From Corylus avellana (Eukaryota > Streptophyta > Magnoliopsida > Fagales > Betulaceae): a stretch of 64,000 bases of DNA. The position numbers were made by a program, and so were the translations under genes. Every line of letters starts with the position of its first letter. Position 1 is the first letter of the stretch. Below the pieces are notes generated by a model. That model saw nothing but the letters and a program-made list of their open reading frames with translations, was not told the origin of the DNA and did not search any database. Below are positions 59,557-64,000 of the stretch, piece after piece. Location of the stretch: assembly GCF_901000735.1 (NCBI RefSeq), contig NC_081544.1, positions 34,547,235 to 34,611,234 of the forward strand. The letters run 5' to 3'.

Positions 59557-60180
59557 GTATAAAATTAAAACTTTTTTTTATATGATTAAAAAATTAAAAC
59601 CCTAAACTCTAATTCAAAAAAAAAGTACCCTCAATCTTAATTTTACTTGTAAAGATATAATTTCGTTAGTAAAATTCATTTTTCATGTTCAATTTATATA
59701 AAATGGCATTTTTATGCTCAATAATTGAAAATTTTGTTAATTAAACTAGTTATGTAAATTAGATCGTATCACCCACTTATTTAAATAAGTTGTTTAAATG
59801 ATTCGGGTTCAAATTAACTTATATAATCTTATTACTCCTACCTAAATATAATCTGAATCCGAAAAACAAACAAGAATGGCTACAACTATGTTAACCCCCA
59901 TTTTTAAAAAGTTGTTGTACATTAAGCATATTCCTTCTTGCAGTGTGCATATTAATTAATGAGTATTTGTTAATCAAAAGTAACATAATTTCACACGAAT
60001 TCATGTGTGAATCAGTTAATCACATCTGAATCATGTACTGCATGCAATGGGTGTCATCAATACATTATATAGAAACATATTTCCTAAAGAAAACATCAAG
60101 GTTTTGTGACGCCAATTAAGTTTGTGATAATAACACAAAACTTCATTCTAAGTACATATTCATGATCCCAATATGCTTTC

Positions 60181-60225
<45 letters not shown>

Positions 60226-60430
60226 CACAAACCTCAAAATATAAAATACTCACAAAAATATTTAAAACTAATTTTAAATTTATGTCAAAACAAAAGAGAA
60301 ACAGAGAGTAAAACCAAAGAGAAACAGAGAGTATCACACTCCAACAAGGCAACAATATAACTAGAAATAAACTTCTTCAATTCAATAATCTGATCGTTGG
60401 GTACAGGGGAGTTACATATATGATACCTAC
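59557..60430. other. AT-rich spacer with microsatellite
   Basis: This contains a (TA)n run at 60186-60222 and a short direct repeat AAAGAGAAACAGAGAGTA near 60293 and 60315. No gene seen. Confidence 0.5.
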
Positions 60431-60709
60431 TTATTCAAAGAGAAACATAAATAAAAGAAAACACTTAAGGTTAACATAATATATAGTAGAGTCGTGCATC
60501 AAAACACCAACGTAAATGAGGGACCTGGGTCCACGAATTGCATATGTTGTCGAAAAGGACTCGTGAGCTGAAACTTCATCTTCAACTACATTATTCCATG
60601 CACAATATTCTTCATCCCCTGAAACTTCCTCTTCAAAAAAGGTTGGCTTCCTATGCTCCTGACCAACTAATTCTTCATCCCCTGCATCGCATCCATACGC
60701 TGTAGTTTT
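60431..60709 (-). other. Unassigned 92-codon open frame without ATG start
   Basis: From the stop at 60710-60712 to the TAA at 60431-60433 the minus strand is open for 92 codons. It is acidic and locally repetitive (GDEELVGQEHRK, EEEVSGDEEYCAW, EDEVSAHESF, then TTYAIRGPRSLIYVGV). No ATG precedes most of it, so if coding it would be an inner or last exon. It lies 40 bp beyond the CYP86 stop on the same strand and could be part of its 3' UTR. I do not recognise the product. Confidence 0.3.
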
Positions 60710-60749
60710 TCAACGGTTCAGATTTGCATCTCGACGGTTGAAAAGGCGC

Positions 60750-62321
60750 CTAAGCCAAATCCGAGGCGACTAACCTGTGCTTGAGAGTGACAAGCAACCC
60801 ATGCTTCATGTAAAGAGTGGTTGTGAATTTGGGATCAACTTGATGACCTTCAACAACCTGAACTTCATACCTCAACAGAATTGAAGCAGCCACCATTTTC
60901 ATCTGCATGTAAGCAAATTTCTTCCCGAGACACAATCTTGGACCGGCATTAAACACAGAATACTTGAAAGGATTCTCGCTCACAAACTTCCCGTCTTTAA
61001 TCCACCTCTCTGGCTTAAACTCCAAGCAATCTTTTCCCCAAATGGACTCCATTCTAGCCATTGAGTAAATGCAGTAGTGAACCCGAGCCCCCCTTTTAAC
61101 CATGTTACCATCCGGAAAAACATCGTCTTCCACGACTTCTTTCAGGTCCGTTGGCACCGAAGGGTAAAGCCTTAGAGACTCCGATAATGCTGCTTCTAGA
61201 TACACCATGTTCTTTAGTTCTTCCACTGTAAAAACTACAATATTCTTGCACTTGCGGCAACCCAAAATTCCATTAATCTCGCTGAGAATTCTGCTTTCCG
61301 CTTCTGGGTTCTTGTGTACTAGCCAGAAGAACCATGCCAATGCCACCGAGCTCGTGTCTCGCCCTGCTAATATGAAGCTAATGCAGAAATCTCTGAGAAA
61401 TTCGTCGGAAAAATGATTTTTCTTACCTTTTTCAGAGTCTTCAATAAGTCTGGACAAGAGATCACAATGATCATTTAAGCTGCCAAACTTGATTAAATCG
61501 TTCTTTCGAAGTGTCACGGTGTTCTCAGCGAAATCATGCACGCTTTTTATTGCCTCCTTGAGCCGCTTTTCGTATCCTACTCCAAAGTGCCTCATGGGCT
61601 TCCACACAAAAGGTGGCAGCAAGAATCTGAAAAGGGTCAATTCTGTGGCTTCTTCGAAAGCCTTTGCAAACGGAACTTGAGGTAAATCAAGGGCCAAGCA
61701 GCCAGGATCAACGCCAAAAGCGGCAATGCAGATGTTGTCAAAAGTAAACCGAAGAAGCACATCTTGGAGATCGAAGCTATGATCATTTGACTCCTCCACA
61801 ACCTTGTTGAATAGGTTCAGCAGCTTGTGGTGGACCAAGTTTTGCATGGCTTGAAATGAGTGCTCAACAAAACGGGTTGAATGCATCTCAGAAATCGCAA
61901 TTCGCCTTTGCTCCTTCCACAACTCATTGTCAGCATTAAAAATACCATTCCCAAGCAAGTCATGAAATCTCTCTGTGTAGTACTTACCTTTGGGGAAATT
62001 CTTGAAGTTTGTTTTAAGCATATATTCAATGTTGGAAGGATCGGCGGTTACGATTCCATAGGCTCCCCCCATCCACACTCCCCTGAAGTGGAAGGTTCCC
62101 CCTGCTTTGATCAAGGACTCGGTGGTCCAATCATAAATGTTGTTGATATGAAGGAATATCGATGGTATGATCCCCACAACTGGCCATAACACTGGACCCT
62201 TAGTGGTGAGCCTCTCAAGCATACAACGAAGGAGGAGGAGTCCAAGCAGGGATATTGTTACTTCCCAAAAGAAGTGAGAATACAACCATTGAATTGAAGA
62301 GAAAACAAGCTTTGTCGCCAT
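60750..62321 (-). CDS. Cytochrome P450, CYP86 family (CYP86B/C-like)
   Basis: A single exon encodes 523 aa. CYP86 enzymes are ER-bound omega-hydroxylases of fatty acids; relatives such as Arabidopsis CYP86B1 act on very-long-chain acids for suberin and cutin. The start is the ATG of MATKLVFSS; the in-frame TTG upstream was rejected. A hydrophobic anchor spans about 17-35, followed by the hinge KGPVLWPVVGIIP. FNADNELWKEQRRIA and EMHSTRFVEHSFQ are family blocks. The I-helix is AGRDT (319-323), ExxR is E381/R384, FKPERW follows, and the heme loop FNAGPRLCLGKKFAY has Cys464. No frame damage is seen. A TATA-rich stretch lies 45-65 bp upstream. CYP86B- or C-type is my reading; the substrate is inferred. 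Confidence 0.93.
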   Translation of the reverse strand: MATKLVFSSIQWLYSHFFWEVTISLLGLLLLRCMLERLTTKGPVLWPVVGIIPSIFLHINNIYDWTTESLIKAGGTFHFRGVWMGGAYGIVTADPSNIEYMLKTNFKNFPKGKYYTERFHDLLGNGIFNADNELWKEQRRIAISEMHSTRFVEHSFQAMQNLVHHKLLNLFNKVVEESNDHSFDLQDVLLRFTFDNICIAAFGVDPGCLALDLPQVPFAKAFEEATELTLFRFLLPPFVWKPMRHFGVGYEKRLKEAIKSVHDFAENTVTLRKNDLIKFGSLNDHCDLLSRLIEDSEKGKKNHFSDEFLRDFCISFILAGRDTSSVALAWFFWLVHKNPEAESRILSEINGILGCRKCKNIVVFTVEELKNMVYLEAALSESLRLYPSVPTDLKEVVEDDVFPDGNMVKRGARVHYCIYSMARMESIWGKDCLEFKPERWIKDGKFVSENPFKYSVFNAGPRLCLGKKFAYMQMKMVAASILLRYEVQVVEGHQVDPKFTTTLYMKHGLLVTLKHRLVASDLA

Positions 62322-62367
62322 TGCTATGTCTCTTGTGGTTTGGGAAATTGACAAATTAGTTGATCAA

Positions 62368-62386
62368 TGTATATATATATATATGA
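62368..62386 (-). promoter_or_regulatory. TA-rich putative TATA region of the CYP86 gene
   Basis: Alternating TATATATATATATA lies about 50-65 bp before the ATG on the minus strand. It can act as a TATA box, but simple-repeat origin is equally possible. Confidence 0.35.
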
Positions 62387-63240
62387 GAGAGATATTTTTC
62401 ATTTTCCGGTAATTAAGCCAAGAAACAGTAATAGAGTTATAGAGAGGTTGGAAGAAATTAATGGTATATGAATGAAGATAGAGAAAATGGATACTGAAAA
62501 TCCATTAGTAGGTGTTTAAGTCGGTGCAGTGCATTGTCCTCCTTTTGGAGAGAGATCCTCTTTAACATTCCTGAATATAAACTTTAAATGCTTGACATAT
62601 ATTCAGCTAAAATTAAATTGTTTGACCTATGATGCAGTTTTTTTTTATTTTTTATATATATATATTTTTTATGAAGTTATTTTTTATATAGCGGATTGCA
62701 TGAGTGAAATTAATTGATTTATATCCCTAGCCATAAGAAGTCATTATTGTCCTACAGGGGAGTCGATTGCTTTGTGCTTCAAGTAGAAAGATGGCTATTT
62801 TTTTTTTTTCCTCTTAGATGAGAGTGAGGAAAGAGAGAATTAATGCAGCCTAAAAGATAGTAGATATCTCCATAGGAACAAGTTCATTAAGATTTTCTGA
62901 AATGGTTAGAGGGTTGCATCAAAAAAAGAAAACGCTACCAAAACGCTACCCACTAAAGAGGCTACTAATTGTGGGTTGCCGTCAACCCATTAGTAGCCCT
63001 ATTAAATTTGGCAAACTCTATGATAAGACGTTTTTCCAATATATATATCTATATAAAGTAGTATAGTTGAGAGTTGCAATCAGCTTAATTTTCATTCGAA
63101 AGCTACAACTAAAAGAAAGACCCAGCCCAACTCTGAATTAATGGTCATATTACTCGTCTTAATTATCCCATCACAACCCAACCGTCTATGGCTTTTTATA
63201 AAGATGGTGCTACTCTTGAATTTAATTTACCCAAATTCAG

Positions 63241-63274
<34 letters not shown>

Positions 63275-64000
63275 GGGCGTTATTCTCTATGTAGTGGATT
63301 ATTTGTGTGCATGATTCGATTACTTTTGTATCTCTCATGTGCTTCAACTAGAAATGTTGAAACAAATTAGCAGTCCGACGGTGGGTTTCTTGCAAAATAA
63401 TAAGAAAAACTACTAGGATAATGCTGGCCAACAAGAAACCTTTGATGCTTAATAAGTCTGTAGAGTTTTTTTTTTAGAGATAAAACTAAACAAAGAATTT
63501 ATGGAGAAAGTGTGTTTTAAGATGTTACCCTTTTAATGGGGTGACTCTTTGTCCAACATGATAATACTGGTGTCAATGATTCGTAATTATATTTGTGAAG
63601 TGTGACTTATCATGTTGATCGGATTAATGGCTAGCTATTTGGAGATTAATGAAGGTGTATAGTTTCCATGTGAAGAATATTTTACGAGCAATTGATTTGT
63701 TTTTTTTTTTTTTTCTATCAGTGACTGTTTGATTTGATAGCCTAGTTAATGTAGAGGTTGCTTGAATGGGCTAGGGTGAGTATTCAGTATATCACTAAGA
63801 AATATGGCTTTTTTCCTACTAGATGAGAATGCGGAAAGAGAGAATAAAGTCTAAATAGGAACAATTTTATTCTTGAAGTACACGTACGGGTGCATTAAGA
63901 TTTTGACTATGCATGATATTATTATCCTACTGCTTTCCCTGCCCCTTCCTACTGAATCATCTAAACGGTATTTGATTATAGTTAATTAGGATAAGATGTG
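62387..64000. other. Gene-free spacer at the window end
   Basis: No gene seen. Segments 62764-62900 and 63797-63905 share diverged blocks (ATGGCT, CTAGATGAGA, GGAAAGAGAGAAT, ATAGGAACAA, CATTAAGATTTT), so an old direct duplication about 1 kb apart is likely. A (TA)n run is at 63244-63272. Confidence 0.45.

Overview
The window is nuclear DNA of a flowering plant. Multi-exon genes with GT-AG introns, plant-specific families (CYP71, CYP86, RGLG, plant GH5-lectin proteins), a plastid-derived tRNA fragment and AT-rich spacers full of MITEs, SINEs and LTR elements all point this way. The gene set and repeats suggest a eudicot, possibly a woody rosid; that last step is inference. There are two 100-N scaffold gaps (20539-20638 and 38153-38252).

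Layout. 0-10.5 kb: a decayed CYP71 neighbourhood, with one intact two-exon CYP71-type P450 (8545-10195, +), a dead P450 fragment (about 2850-3280, +), an inverted copy of the P450 promoter (about 4480-4622) and, at the window edge, a copy of the 3' flank of the intact gene. TIR elements, a SINE, a 63-bp minisatellite and a plastid trnL fragment lie among them. 11.3-15.9 kb: a five-exon coiled-coil protein gene (-), with a TRIM-like element in its large last intron. 16-25.6 kb: gene-free; MITEs and then a tandem LTR-internal-LTR-internal-LTR array bounded by one 5-bp target duplication. 28.1-32.2 kb: RGLG-type copine/RING E3 ligase (+, 11 exons). 34.5-42.5 kb: GLE1 mRNA export factor (-, 15 exons, start codon apparently split by intron 1), tail to tail with RGLG. 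42.7-46.4 kb: a TIR element, a SINE and a PPR relic. 46.7-54.3 kb: two tandem secreted GH5-plus-beta-trefoil-lectin genes (+) with identical exon phases. 54.9-57.9 kb: 20S proteasome beta-2 subunit (-, 8 exons). 58.6-59.6 kb: a 976-bp foldback transposon with a GC-rich inverted minisatellite. 60.7-62.3 kb: an intronless CYP86 fatty-acid hydroxylase-type P450 (-).

The genes do not form one pathway. RGLG, GLE1 and PBB are housekeeping or regulatory genes for ubiquitin signalling, mRNA export and proteolysis. The GH5 pair, CYP71 and CYP86 belong to expandable cell-wall, specialised-metabolism and lipid-polymer families. I found no convincing new multi-gene system. The most unusual structures are the LTR array, the foldback minisatellite element, the GLE1 split start codon and several small retroposons with perfect target-site duplications. 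All exon borders were read by eye from splice consensus, reading frame and family similarity; no alignment was run.
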